This document shows positions 9,364-16,237 of a stretch of DNA of 64,000 nt, piece by piece. The position numbers were made by a program, and so were the translations under genes. Every line of letters starts with the position of its first letter. Positions within the stretch are counted from its first letter, which is position 1. The notes beneath the pieces are model-generated. The model was not told where the DNA came from. It did no database searches and saw nothing but the letters and a program-made list of their open reading frames with translations. This DNA is from Agriterribacter humi (GTDB lineage Bacteria > Bacteroidota > Bacteroidia > Chitinophagales > Chitinophagaceae). The DNA lies in contig NZ_VOHQ01000008.1 of the NCBI RefSeq assembly GCF_009192765.1, positions 176,138 to 240,137 on the forward strand. The letters are read 5' to 3'.

Positions 9364-9633
9364 ATGAACAAAGGAGAATTAATCGAAAAGATTGCCGCTG
9401 ACGCAGCCATTACCAAAAAGCAGGCTGGTGCTGCATTGGATTCATTTACTGAAGCAGTGGCAAAGACTTTGAAAAAAGGTAATAAAGTAACGCTTGTAGG
9501 ATTTGGCACTTTTTCTGTTTCCAAACGTGCTGCCCGTAACGGTCGTAACCCGCAAACAGGCGCTGTTATTAAAATTAAAGCAAAGAAGGTAGCCCGCTTT
9601 AAAGCCGGTAAAGAATTGTCGGGGAAAATATAA
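9364..9633 (+). CDS. HU family DNA-binding protein
   Basis: 89 residues, the normal HU length. It starts [21 protein letters not shown] and contains the DNA-binding arm signature [21 protein letters not shown], ending [14 protein letters not shown] proteins bend and compact DNA as dimers. It has its own upstream -7 box and a strong hairpin terminator directly downstream, so it is probably monocistronic. Confidence 0.95.
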   Translation: MNKGELIEKIAADAAITKKQAGAALDSFTEAVAKTLKKGNKVTLVGFGTFSVSKRAARNGRNPQTGAVIKIKAKKVARFKAGKELSGKI

Positions 9634-9654
9634 TGATCAGCGATTAGATTTTTT

Positions 9655-9684
9655 AAGAGGCTGCCACAATCATTGCAGCCTCTT
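9655..9684. terminator. Bidirectional terminator after HU and emfourin genes
   Basis: AAGAGGCTGC and GCAGCCTCTT form a perfect 10-bp stem around a 10-nt loop. It lies between the convergent HU gene and the emfourin gene and can serve both. Confidence 0.75.
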
Positions 9685-9690
9685 TGCTAT

Positions 9691-9972
9691 TTAAAAATGC
9701 AATCGTTCCTTTAGTTTTTTCACAAGGTTAGCCAGCATGAGATCATTTTCCAGAACGTCAAGCGGAATCACCCTGCCGTTGTATTCAGCAAAATATTGAA
9801 AACTGTCCCGGTAAGCTTGTTTTGATCCGTTTGCATCGCTGCTGTTATCAATAGTACTGGAAAAAATTTGCGCAATACGGTTCTGCAGAGAAGCCGGATA
9901 GCTGCCCAGGTCTTCTTCAGTTGTTACTGCTTTGTTCATAAAACCGCCTGAACGGATGAGCTTCAATTTCAT
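9691..9972 (-). CDS. Emfourin-like inhibitor of M4 metalloprotease
   Basis: The ATG at 9972 gives a 93-residue protein beginning MKLKLIRSGGF, the typical opening of the emfourin (protealysin inhibitor) family; a longer GTG start at 9990 is possible. In Serratia and relatives emfourin is encoded directly after protealysin and blocks its active site. Here the start codon is 19 bp after the stop of the M4 protease fragment on the same strand, reproducing that bicistronic order. The protease itself is broken, so the inhibitor may now be orphaned. Confidence 0.75.
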   Translation of the reverse strand: MKLKLIRSGGFMNKAVTTEEDLGSYPASLQNRIAQIFSSTIDNSSDANGSKQAYRDSFQYFAEYNGRVIPLDVLENDLMLANLVKKLKERLHF

Positions 9973-9990
9973 TTTAGCATGTTTTTGCAC

Positions 9991-10760
9991 TTAAACACCT
10001 GCATTATTCCACGCGTCACCAATGGCATTGGTAACCTGGTTTCCTTCTCCAAATAACGAAACCGACTTGTTTAGCGTAGCTTCTTTAAACTGGCTGAAAC
10101 CAGTATTGTAAGGTACCAATGCTTTATCGCACATAGCGGCATACCAAACCCTTCCCACTTTTTCCCATGCATAGCCGCCAACGGCTGTTGCAGCAAGATA
10201 AAAAACATGATTGGGAATACCCGAATTAAGATGTACGCCCCCGTTGTCGTAAGGATCATTTGTATACCCGCTCATATGTGAAGGCTGGGGATCGCTTCCG
10301 AGCTCGGGGTGGTTTTGATATGCCGTGCCCGGTGCTTTCATCGAACGGATTGCATATTCATCTCCAATTCAAAACATTTTCCCCGATCAGCCAGTCCGAA
10401 GTCCCTGCATCCTGGTTCAGCACTTTTTGTTTGATCATTATGCCAAATCCATCGGCAAGCGATTCATTCAATGCTCCGCTCTCGTCCTTGTATTCAAGAT
10501 TGGTTTCGAACTGCTGAACGCCATGTGTCAATTCATGACCTATAACATCAATATCTGATGTAAACGAAGCAAATATTTTTCCATCACCATCGCCATACAC
10601 CATTTGCTTTCCGTTCCAGAAAGTATTTTGATAATTTGTTCCGTAATGAATTGTCTGGATTATTTTCATACCGGCATTATCAAGCGAATTCCTTTCAAAC
10701 AAAGAATAGTAGAATTCCCAGGTATGCCCGCTGCATCCTATGACCTGTTCACCCAATGTT
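9991..10760 (-). pseudogene. Protealysin-like M4 metalloprotease, N-terminally truncated and frameshifted
   Basis: Two minus-strand frames together encode an M4 catalytic domain. The upstream frame (stop near 10358) contains HTWEFYYSLFERNSLDNAG, the zinc motif GHELTHG and GALNESLADGFG with the third zinc ligand. The downstream frame supplies EYAIRSMKAPGTAY, then DNGGVHLNSGIPN with the active-site His, and AWNNAGV. A single-base shift near 10350-10358 separates them. Upstream of about 10760 the propeptide and the start of the mature enzyme are missing, and the frame runs into a REP hairpin. All catalytic residues are visible, so decay looks recent. A sequencing error could explain the frameshift but not the missing N-terminus. 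Confidence 0.8.
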
Positions 10761-10804
10761 GGCGCAAGAATGAGGCGCAGCTTGTAACCCGGCCTTCTTG
10801 TGCC
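10761..10804 (-). repeat. REP-like hairpin, copy 1 (inverted relative to copies 2 and 3)
   Basis: The stem is GGCACAAGAA with TTCTTGCGCC (one mismatch) around a 24-nt loop, read on the minus strand. It lies exactly where the M4 protease gene loses its N-terminal part and directly follows the RAYT remnant on the same strand. Copies 2 and 3 keep the stem sequences and spacing. Confidence 0.75.
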
Positions 10805-10808
10805 ATAT

Positions 10809-10926
10809 TTATGAACTACATTTTAAATCAATTAATCCTTTCATCTCCCAAAATCACGAGTGCTACTGTATTTCCAATCCTCAGGCTTAGTTTCAAAACC
10901 CGCCATTACAGATTTAAGTGAATATA
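10809..10926 (-). pseudogene. Remnant of REP-associated tyrosine transposase (RAYT, Y1/IS200-like), C-terminal part
   Basis: Minus-strand codons, allowing two single-base shifts, read YIHLN-VMAGF, then ETKPEDWKYSSTRDF, then KGLIDLKCSS and a stop at 10809. This matches the characteristic C-terminus of RAYT proteins (YIHxNPVRAGxxxxPEDYxYSSARDY...KGLI). The catalytic HUH and Tyr regions would lie upstream and are not present. The remnant sits between inverted REP hairpins at 10761 and 10987, as in a REPtron. Confidence 0.75.
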
Positions 10927-10986
10927 CTATTCACCATTGATACCAGCCTTTGAGATCTTTACCTCATTTTCAGTTTTCTTTTACAC

Positions 10987-11031
10987 GGCACAAGAAATCC
11001 GCGCTTTTTTCCTATGTCTCATTCTTGCGCC
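10987..11031 (+). repeat. REP-like hairpin, copy 2
   Basis: Stem GGCACAAGAA / TTCTTGCGCC around a 25-nt loop containing GCTTTTTTCC. Similarity to copy 3 extends beyond the hairpin, upstream through TTTACAC and downstream through AACGGxGATA to about 11080. It lies just downstream of the first membrane-cassette gene (11091) and upstream, on the other side, of the RAYT remnant. Confidence 0.75.
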
Positions 11032-11090
11032 AGAACGGAGATAGAGTAATTCAAGTGCTAAGACATCTGGCAATTGCATTAGTTATCGTC

Positions 11091-11783
11091 TCATCCAGCT
11101 AACCAATTTTTCGCAATAATAACAACTATAACTCCTCCAACAACAGCTATAATCAGTTCCCATATATGTTTGCTGAACCAATTTTTGTTTTTCTCTTCCT
11201 CCTTTATAGTAATTGTATTGTCATTGAACGAATTATTGAAACTCGAATCTTTTGCTCCGGTTATCGCATTTCCTGTAATGTCTCCTCCTGCGTTTATTGA
11301 ATTATCATGATGCTGATAAGTGAAAGTGTGTTGAGCCCGAAGTTTATAGTTGTTCCAAACAGACGCAATATCTTTATCTTTTAACCAAACTCCATCATTT
11401 TCAGTAGCGAATACAAGTCCATCTTTGTATAGCTGAGATTCAATGGCTGATGAGAGTTTTTCATCCTTATCCTGAATCGAGAGTTCACTTAAAATATCTG
11501 ATACTTTCCTAAAGCCATCGGCTTTTAAAAGTTGTTCTATTATTTTCTTGCAGCAGAGTTCGAAATAATATTCTTCCCCTGTTTCGGTAAGTCGATAAGT
11601 TTGTCCTATAGCTCCAAGGACTTTTACTATAGATCCATTTTCGATCAAGGCATCTCTCACTGCAAATCTTTCTGTTTCATTTTTAAACTTCCTTCCATTT
11701 AACTGGATAAAATTGTATACACCATCATTTTGTTTTAACAGCGTTAGAAGGTAAATGGCTGGGTCAAGGTGGGATTGAATCAT
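11091..11783 (-). CDS. Membrane-anchored protein with winged-helix-like N-terminus and GGDITGN motif (unknown function)
   Basis: 230 residues. Residues 1-140 look like two winged-helix segments (YRLTETGEEYYF near 63-74 and LYKDGLVFATENDGVWL near 118-134). Residues 158-188 hold a Gly/Asn-rich motif, HHDNSINAGGDITGN followed by ITGAKD. A basic linker and a single transmembrane helix (about 207-227) end the protein, so the bulk should face the cytoplasm. The same motif plus terminal helix recurs in the gene upstream at 11819, with an unrelated N-terminus. I recognise no named family. The pair looks like a two-component sensor/effector cassette (inference). Confidence 0.75.
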   Translation of the reverse strand: MIQSHLDPAIYLLTLLKQNDGVYNFIQLNGRKFKNETERFAVRDALIENGSIVKVLGAIGQTYRLTETGEEYYFELCCKKIIEQLLKADGFRKVSDILSELSIQDKDEKLSSAIESQLYKDGLVFATENDGVWLKDKDIASVWNNYKLRAQHTFTYQHHDNSINAGGDITGNAITGAKDSSFNNSFNDNTITIKEEEKNKNWFSKHIWELIIAVVGGVIVVIIAKNWLAG

Positions 11784-11818
11784 TTGTATTTGATTTATAA
11801 TTTTTAAAAGGTTAAAAG

Positions 11819-12496
11819 CTACTTTTTACTAAGCCATTTATATTCGATCATTAACAAGATTAGTCCGATAGCTAAAGGGATAACAAGCCCCCACCAATAT
11901 TTTATTAACCAACTTTGTTCTTCCCTCACCCCCTTACTCGCTCTATTGCCATTGAAGGACTCTTTAATCTCAAAATCTTTTGCTCCCGTCAATACATTGC
12001 CAGTAATATTTCCTCCTGCCGTTACTGAGTTGTCTTCGTAGTGGTGATATTGAACAGTTAACTCAGGAGCATTTTTTGCTTTCGAATCGAAGACATTTTT
12101 AACGTCTTCCAAGTAATTAATAATTTTTATATGATGACTTAACCAATGGAGTGAATTTCTTAAACCTTTTGTCGCAGTATCAAGGGATGAACTCCCTACT
12201 GCCACGTCATCAATCCCTTCATTTTGAGGCATAATCGTAAGTAAATCGATGACTACGTTTTGTCTTAGATATTCTAAATAGTGACTATTGTTATATACAT
12301 TGAAAGAGGCCTTTATAAGTTGACGATTAAAATTTTCCCAATCAGTAACATCTTGCAAAAATTTATTATAATCCCTAACCGTTTTTACTTGCTCGTTTAA
12401 TAAGATTTCTCCCAGACTAATTCTTTCTGAAATTTTTTGAAAGTAGCTGTTCTTATCGACGATCAATCGTAATGATGATTTTGGATTATCTTTCAT
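11819..12496 (-). CDS. Membrane-anchored helical protein with GGNITGN motif, paired with the gene at 11091 (unknown function)
   Basis: 225 residues, starting 35 bp upstream of the gene at 11091 and probably co-transcribed with it. Residues 1-140 are predicted helical (SLGEILLNEQVKTVRDYNKF, TDWENFNRQLIKASF). Residues 150-182 hold YHHYEDNSVTAGGNITGN followed by LTGAKD and SFNGN, the module shared with its neighbour. One transmembrane helix spans about 200-219 and a short basic tail follows. Base composition is noticeably AT-richer than in the flanking housekeeping genes. No family recognised; the shared C-terminal module suggests that the two proteins associate (inference). Confidence 0.75.
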   Translation of the reverse strand: MKDNPKSSLRLIVDKNSYFQKISERISLGEILLNEQVKTVRDYNKFLQDVTDWENFNRQLIKASFNVYNNSHYLEYLRQNVVIDLLTIMPQNEGIDDVAVGSSSLDTATKGLRNSLHWLSHHIKIINYLEDVKNVFDSKAKNAPELTVQYHHYEDNSVTAGGNITGNVLTGAKDFEIKESFNGNRASKGVREEQSWLIKYWWGLVIPLAIGLILLMIEYKWLSKK

Positions 12497-12725
12497 TGAA
12501 CGGCTTTCCCTGAAAGTTAATATTATTTTTGATATGGTTTTAGCTCAAGTTCTCACATGGTGTATATGTGCTCAAATCGCAATAACAGGTGATATTTGTT
12601 TAACAATCAAGACTGCATCTTGTGGATACCTTGCATAACATACCAACTTTTATTTTTAATTTGGAGTAAACATTCCAGCAATGAACCGTTTAAAGTATGA
12701 AATAATGACTTTCTTTTTTTTACAC

Positions 12726-12769
12726 GGCACGAGAACCCCAGCTTTTTTCCTACGCCTCATTCTTGCGCC
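12726..12769 (+). repeat. REP-like hairpin, copy 3
   Basis: Stem GGCACGAGAA / TTCTTGCGCC around CCCCAGCTTTTTTCCTACG and CTCA. It is in direct orientation with copy 2, so copies 2 and 3 bracket the two-gene cassette at 11091-12496. Weaker similarity continues to about 12820. Confidence 0.75.
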
Positions 12770-12853
12770 AAAACGGGGATATAGTTATCAGTTGCTGAAG
12801 TATATCTTGGATTGCAGTAAAAGAGGCACTATTCGACCGGTTGCAAAAAATAA

Positions 12854-12886
12854 AAAAGGATGTAAATCATTGATTTACATCCTTTT
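12854..12886 (-). terminator. Intrinsic terminator of tRNA-Leu
   Basis: A perfect 16-bp inverted repeat, AAAAGGATGTAAATCA and its complement separated by one base. On the minus strand it is followed by a TTTTTTATTTTTT tract and begins 5 bp after the tRNA 3' end. Confidence 0.85.
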
Positions 12887-12890
12887 AACG

Positions 12891-12974
12891 TGCCCGGAAC
12901 AGGAATCGAACCTGCACATTGTTGCCAATACCAGATTTTGAGTCTGGCGCGTCTACCAATTCCGCCATCCGGGC
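12891..12974 (-). tRNA. tRNA-Leu (CAA)
   Basis: 84 nt on the minus strand. Acceptor GCCCGGA pairs with TCCGGGC, with discriminator A. The anticodon arm is CCAGA-CTCAAAA-TCTGG, giving anticodon CAA (reads UUG). A long class II variable arm and a GGTTCGATTCC T-arm are present. CCA is not encoded. Confidence 0.95.
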
Positions 12975-13128
12975 GATAAACAATTAAACAAATCCTTAAA
13001 CAAGAGATGCTTTATTAAGGGTTGCAATATTACATATTCCGCTACGAATAGCAATAATTTTTTTGCCAATTTCCGTTATACAATAAAATTGATAGCATAG
13101 CTTCTTTTTACCATTTATATTTACCTGT

Positions 13129-14337
13129 ATGATCAGAATAGGGCTAATAAAAGAAGGTAAACATCCTGCAGACAACCGCGTAGCATTAACTCCCGCCCAA
13201 TGCAAATGGATACATAAACAGATTGCTGATGTGAAGATTGTTGTTCAAAGCTCACCTCACCGTTGTTTTACCGATAAAGAATATGCTGCTGCGGGTGTTG
13301 AAGTAAAAGAAGACATGAGCGATTGTGATGTTTTTTTTGGCATCAAAGAAGTGCCCGTTGATATGCTGCTGCCAGGCAAAACCTATCTTTTCTTTTCCCA
13401 TACAAAAAAGAAACAACCGCAAAATCAAAAATTACTCCGGGCAATAGTTGACAAAAAAATAACGCTTATAGATTATGAATGCCTTGAGCATGAGGATGGG
13501 CAACGTATTATTGGTTTTGGTTTTTTTGCAGGAGTAGTGGGAGCGCACAATGGTTTGATGGCTTATGGCAAACGCACCGGTTTGTATAACCTCGAACGCG
13601 TTTACCGGCAAAGAAGCTTCCGGGAACTGATACATACTTATTTCGGATTGCGGATACCCAATGTAAAGATTGCAGTAACCGGTTCAGGACGTGTGGCTCA
13701 TGGTATTCTTGAAATCATGAATCTTGTAGGTATTCATGAAGTGGAGCCCGATGAATACCTGAGCCGCAGATTCGCTTATCCTGTATATACACAGCTAAAA
13801 GGAGCCGATCTGTACCGGCATAAACAAACGGATACCTATACCCGCATTGATTTTCATGAGCATCCTGAACAATATGCCTGCACTTTTTTGCCTTATTCTA
13901 TGCAAACTGATATCTTGTTAAATGGTGTATATTGGGACGAAACAATGCCCCGCCTTTTTGAAAAGGAAGCCATAAGCTCCGACAGGTTTATCATTCAAAC
14001 CATTGCCGATATTACCGATGATGTTAACGGATCTGTTCCCATTAATCTTGGCGATCAAACCATTGAAGACCCGGTATATGGAGTAAGCAGGAAAAGTTTT
14101 GAAAAAACGGCGCCATACCAGGAGGATTCTGTTGATATTATTGCAGTGGGCAACCTGCCCAATGAATTGCCGCGTGATGCCTCCCGGTATTTTGGTGAGC
14201 AGTTGATAAAATATATATTGGAAGATCTTATAAAAGATGGATCACCAATGATAAAAAGAGCCACCATTGTTGACAAGGGAAAGCTTAGCCCACCATATGA
14301 GTATTTGAAAGATTATGTTGGGGTGCTCAAAAAATAA
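13129..14337 (+). CDS. NAD(P)-dependent oxidoreductase, alanine dehydrogenase/saccharopine dehydrogenase (LYS1-like) family
   Basis: 402 residues. The N-terminal AlaDh/PNT domain starts IRIGLIKEGKHPADNRVALTP, and a Rossmann segment follows (VKIAVTGSGRVAHGILEIMN, about 182-201). The overall layout fits lysine-forming saccharopine dehydrogenase-like enzymes of Bacteroidota rather than true alanine dehydrogenase, whose NAD domain is more central. The exact substrate is not clear from sequence. It is monocistronic and convergent with the trmN6 gene, with a hairpin between them. Confidence 0.8.
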   Translation: MIRIGLIKEGKHPADNRVALTPAQCKWIHKQIADVKIVVQSSPHRCFTDKEYAAAGVEVKEDMSDCDVFFGIKEVPVDMLLPGKTYLFFSHTKKKQPQNQKLLRAIVDKKITLIDYECLEHEDGQRIIGFGFFAGVVGAHNGLMAYGKRTGLYNLERVYRQRSFRELIHTYFGLRIPNVKIAVTGSGRVAHGILEIMNLVGIHEVEPDEYLSRRFAYPVYTQLKGADLYRHKQTDTYTRIDFHEHPEQYACTFLPYSMQTDILLNGVYWDETMPRLFEKEAISSDRFIIQTIADITDDVNGSVPINLGDQTIEDPVYGVSRKSFEKTAPYQEDSVDIIAVGNLPNELPRDASRYFGEQLIKYILEDLIKDGSPMIKRATIVDKGKLSPPYEYLKDYVGVLKK

Positions 14338-14370
14338 AAATACTTACGAAGACGATCATAAAAAAAAATA

Positions 14371-14411
14371 GCCACAAAGTCACAAGGTCACAAAGGAAAA
14401 CGCTTTGTGGC
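14371..14411. terminator. Hairpin between convergent genes
   Basis: GCCACAAAG (14371-14379) pairs with CTTTGTGGC (14403-14411), preceded by an A-run and hence usable as a terminator on the minus strand. The loop holds CACAAAGT/CACAAGGT/CACAAAGG, three near-identical 8-mers. Confidence 0.55.
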
Positions 14412-14420
14412 TTCATGCCT

Positions 14421-15134
14421 TTATAAATACAAATAGTAGTCTTTCAACAAGGTGGTAAACGCATTGCTGTAGCTTCCGTCTTTTTGTTTTATTATAAGCT
14501 CATAGTCATGTAAGGAATCTGTTTTATGACGTGTAAAATGCAGAATACTGCGAAAATAATCGTGTTGGGGCGTTTGCCTCACGAGAAGCTTTTCAGATAA
14601 ATACAATCCTTTGTTCAAAGCAAGTTGTTCAAATTGTGCTGTACGATGAAAGGGGAGGAGTACGCCAAAACTCCCATAGGCTGTCAGGTTTTGATCAATA
14701 ACCTCTACAAGCGCTTCTAATGTTAGACCGGTATCGTGTTTGGCCAGGTCTTTCTTTTCATTACCCGACTTCAGATCATTTTCATAAAACGGTGGATTGC
14801 AGATGATGAAATCATATAACTGCGGGAACGCATAAGTAGTAGCATCGCCCATAAACGCATGGATCGTATCCTTCCATTTGCTCCGCTCAATATTTTCCGT
14901 CATTTGTTTAAAAGACTGCGCGTCTTTTTCAATGGTATCAAATTGTGCTTTCACTTTCTGTGCCAGCATCAGTGTTAAAAGTCCTGAGCCCGCACCAATA
15001 TCGAGCACTTTACTTCCCTGCGGTATCTTTTCCGCGAACCATGCGCCCAGTATGCATGCGTCGGTACACACTTTCATAGCGCACTGATCGTGCTGTATGG
15101 TAAACTGCTTGAATTGAAAGTAGGGGTTGGGCAT
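14421..15134 (-). CDS. trmN6: tRNA1(Val) (adenine-37-N6)-methyltransferase
   Basis: 237 residues with the YfiC/TrmN6 pattern: an N-terminal FKQFTIQHDQCAMKVCTDACILGAW, SAM motif VLDIGAGSGLLTLMLAQ and catalytic CNPPFYEN typical of N6-adenine methyltransferases. It should modify A37 of tRNA-Val in the cytoplasm. It is a single minus-strand gene with a repeat-rich spacer upstream. Confidence 0.9.
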   Translation of the reverse strand: MPNPYFQFKQFTIQHDQCAMKVCTDACILGAWFAEKIPQGSKVLDIGAGSGLLTLMLAQKVKAQFDTIEKDAQSFKQMTENIERSKWKDTIHAFMGDATTYAFPQLYDFIICNPPFYENDLKSGNEKKDLAKHDTGLTLEALVEVIDQNLTAYGSFGVLLPFHRTAQFEQLALNKGLYLSEKLLVRQTPQHDYFRSILHFTRHKTDSLHDYELIIKQKDGSYSNAFTTLLKDYYLYL

Positions 15135-15480
15135 TGGCGGATTTGAGATTTATGATTTGAAAGTTGAGATGGAGCCTGTTTGTTGTTTATAAGTTTATGG
15201 TTTATAGTTGAATTTGGCTTCGGATTTGAGCTTTGATTTTTATTTGGTTCTTGTATTTTGTTATTTGGTTCTTGATATTTTGCAATCAGCCGTCGGCTCT
15301 CAGCTATCAGGTGAGTAACTGTTAACGACAGGCCGAATACCGCTTCTTTCTCTTCTCACTTTTCTCTCGAATTTCGAATTTATCACTTCGGATGTCGCAT
15401 TTGAAATTTATTTATCTTTTGCTTTTTGTCGTTTTTTTGCGGAAAAAAAGTAACCAAAAAAGCCCCGCCCGACTGAACGG
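15135..15480. repeat. Heptad-phased intergenic repeat region 1
   Basis: No gene in 346 bp. Much of it reads in 7-bp steps: GATTTGA/GATTTAT/GATTTGA/AAGTTGA from about 15140, TTTGGTT/CTTGTAT/TTTGTTA/TTTGGTT/CTTGATA at 15243-15277, CGAATTT/CGAATTT/ATCACTT at 15368-15388. CAGCTATCAGGTGAGTAACT at 15301 recurs at 36099 and, diverged, at 45801. An A/T-rich AAAAAGTAACCAAAAAAG stretch ends the region near 15465. Confidence 0.7.
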
Positions 15481-16173
15481 TCACTTTACCATTTGCTCCA
15501 ATGCCGTACTGTAACCCGGGCCTACCGGCAGGCAAATATCATCTATCCGGATATTGTATTTATCCATGCGGGTAATTTTGTTATTGGCAACAATATAGGA
15601 GCGATGAATACGGGTAAATAGAGCAGCAGGAAGCAAGGCTTCTACTTCATTCATGGTAAGCCTGGAAAGTATTTTATTTTCAGCAAGAATAAAGTGAACA
15701 TAATTTCCCGCACTCTGCAGGTATACGATATCATCAAAGTCTATCCTGATCTGCTCGTAACCGCTTTTTATAAATACATGATCAGGGTTGATTTCCTGAA
15801 CGGAAGCGGAAGATTTTAACCGGTACAATTCATTGGCCTTATTGGTTGCTTTTAAAAAACGGGCAAGTGAAAATGGTTTTAAAAGATAATCAACCGCATC
15901 CAGCTCGAAGCTTTCTACAGCATGTTCGCTATAGGCGGTAGTAAAAATTACCATAGGAGGCTTCACAACTGATTTCAGCCAGTCAATGCCGCTGATGTCC
16001 GGCATCTTAATATCTAAGAAGATCAGGTCTGTTTTTTGTTGCTGTAAATAGGCAAGTGCTTCAAAAGCATTGGTAAAGCAAGCCTGTAAATCTACAAAAG
16101 GCACTTTTGCTGAAAGCGATTTAACCACTTCCAGTGCAATGGGTTCATCGTCTATGGCGATAGTGTGAAGCAT
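15481..16173 (-). CDS. LytTR family response regulator
   Basis: 230 residues. The receiver domain has the acidic pocket at D8-D9, phosphoacceptor D54 in IFLDIKMPD, a T in FTTAYSEHA and K in LLKPF. A LytTR DNA-binding domain occupies about 130-228 (FIKSGYEQIRIDFDDIVYLQSAGNYVHFIL). It is the likely partner of the His_kinase-type sensor at 19131, although two other minus-strand genes lie between them. Confidence 0.92.
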   Translation of the reverse strand: MLHTIAIDDEPIALEVVKSLSAKVPFVDLQACFTNAFEALAYLQQQKTDLIFLDIKMPDISGIDWLKSVVKPPMVIFTTAYSEHAVESFELDAVDYLLKPFSLARFLKATNKANELYRLKSSASVQEINPDHVFIKSGYEQIRIDFDDIVYLQSAGNYVHFILAENKILSRLTMNEVEALLPAALFTRIHRSYIVANNKITRMDKYNIRIDDICLPVGPGYSTALEQMVK

Positions 16174-16237
16174 TTTAAGAATGTAAGCCTAAAGGTTTGA
16201 TGCAGCCGGTATCTTCATTTTGAATTGTTGAATAAAA

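Larger units (their letters stand above)
12497..12890. other. Spacer holding a REP copy and a terminator
   Basis: About 390 bp without a gene. It contains REP copy 3 at 12726-12769 and the tRNA-Leu terminator at 12854-12886. The open frame across it on the plus strand runs through both and the antisense of the tRNA, so it is not a gene. I see nothing else in 12500-12700 and no -7 box for the minus-strand cassette. Confidence 0.6.

Noticed and set aside
10981..11045. Transposon terminal inverted repeats bounding the two-gene cassette
   Set aside because: The copies around the cassette are direct, not inverted, and no transposase or target-site duplication accompanies them; REP elements explain them better.
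12681..12941. 86-aa plus-strand frame with HGTRTPAFFLRLILAP
   Set aside because: It spans REP copy 3, the tRNA-Leu terminator and the antisense of tRNA-Leu; the peptide is a by-product of the repeat.
15243..15388. Possible CRISPR array from spaced repeats
   Set aside because: Repeats are 7-14 bp, contiguous and degenerate, with no constant repeat/spacer alternation and no cas genes.
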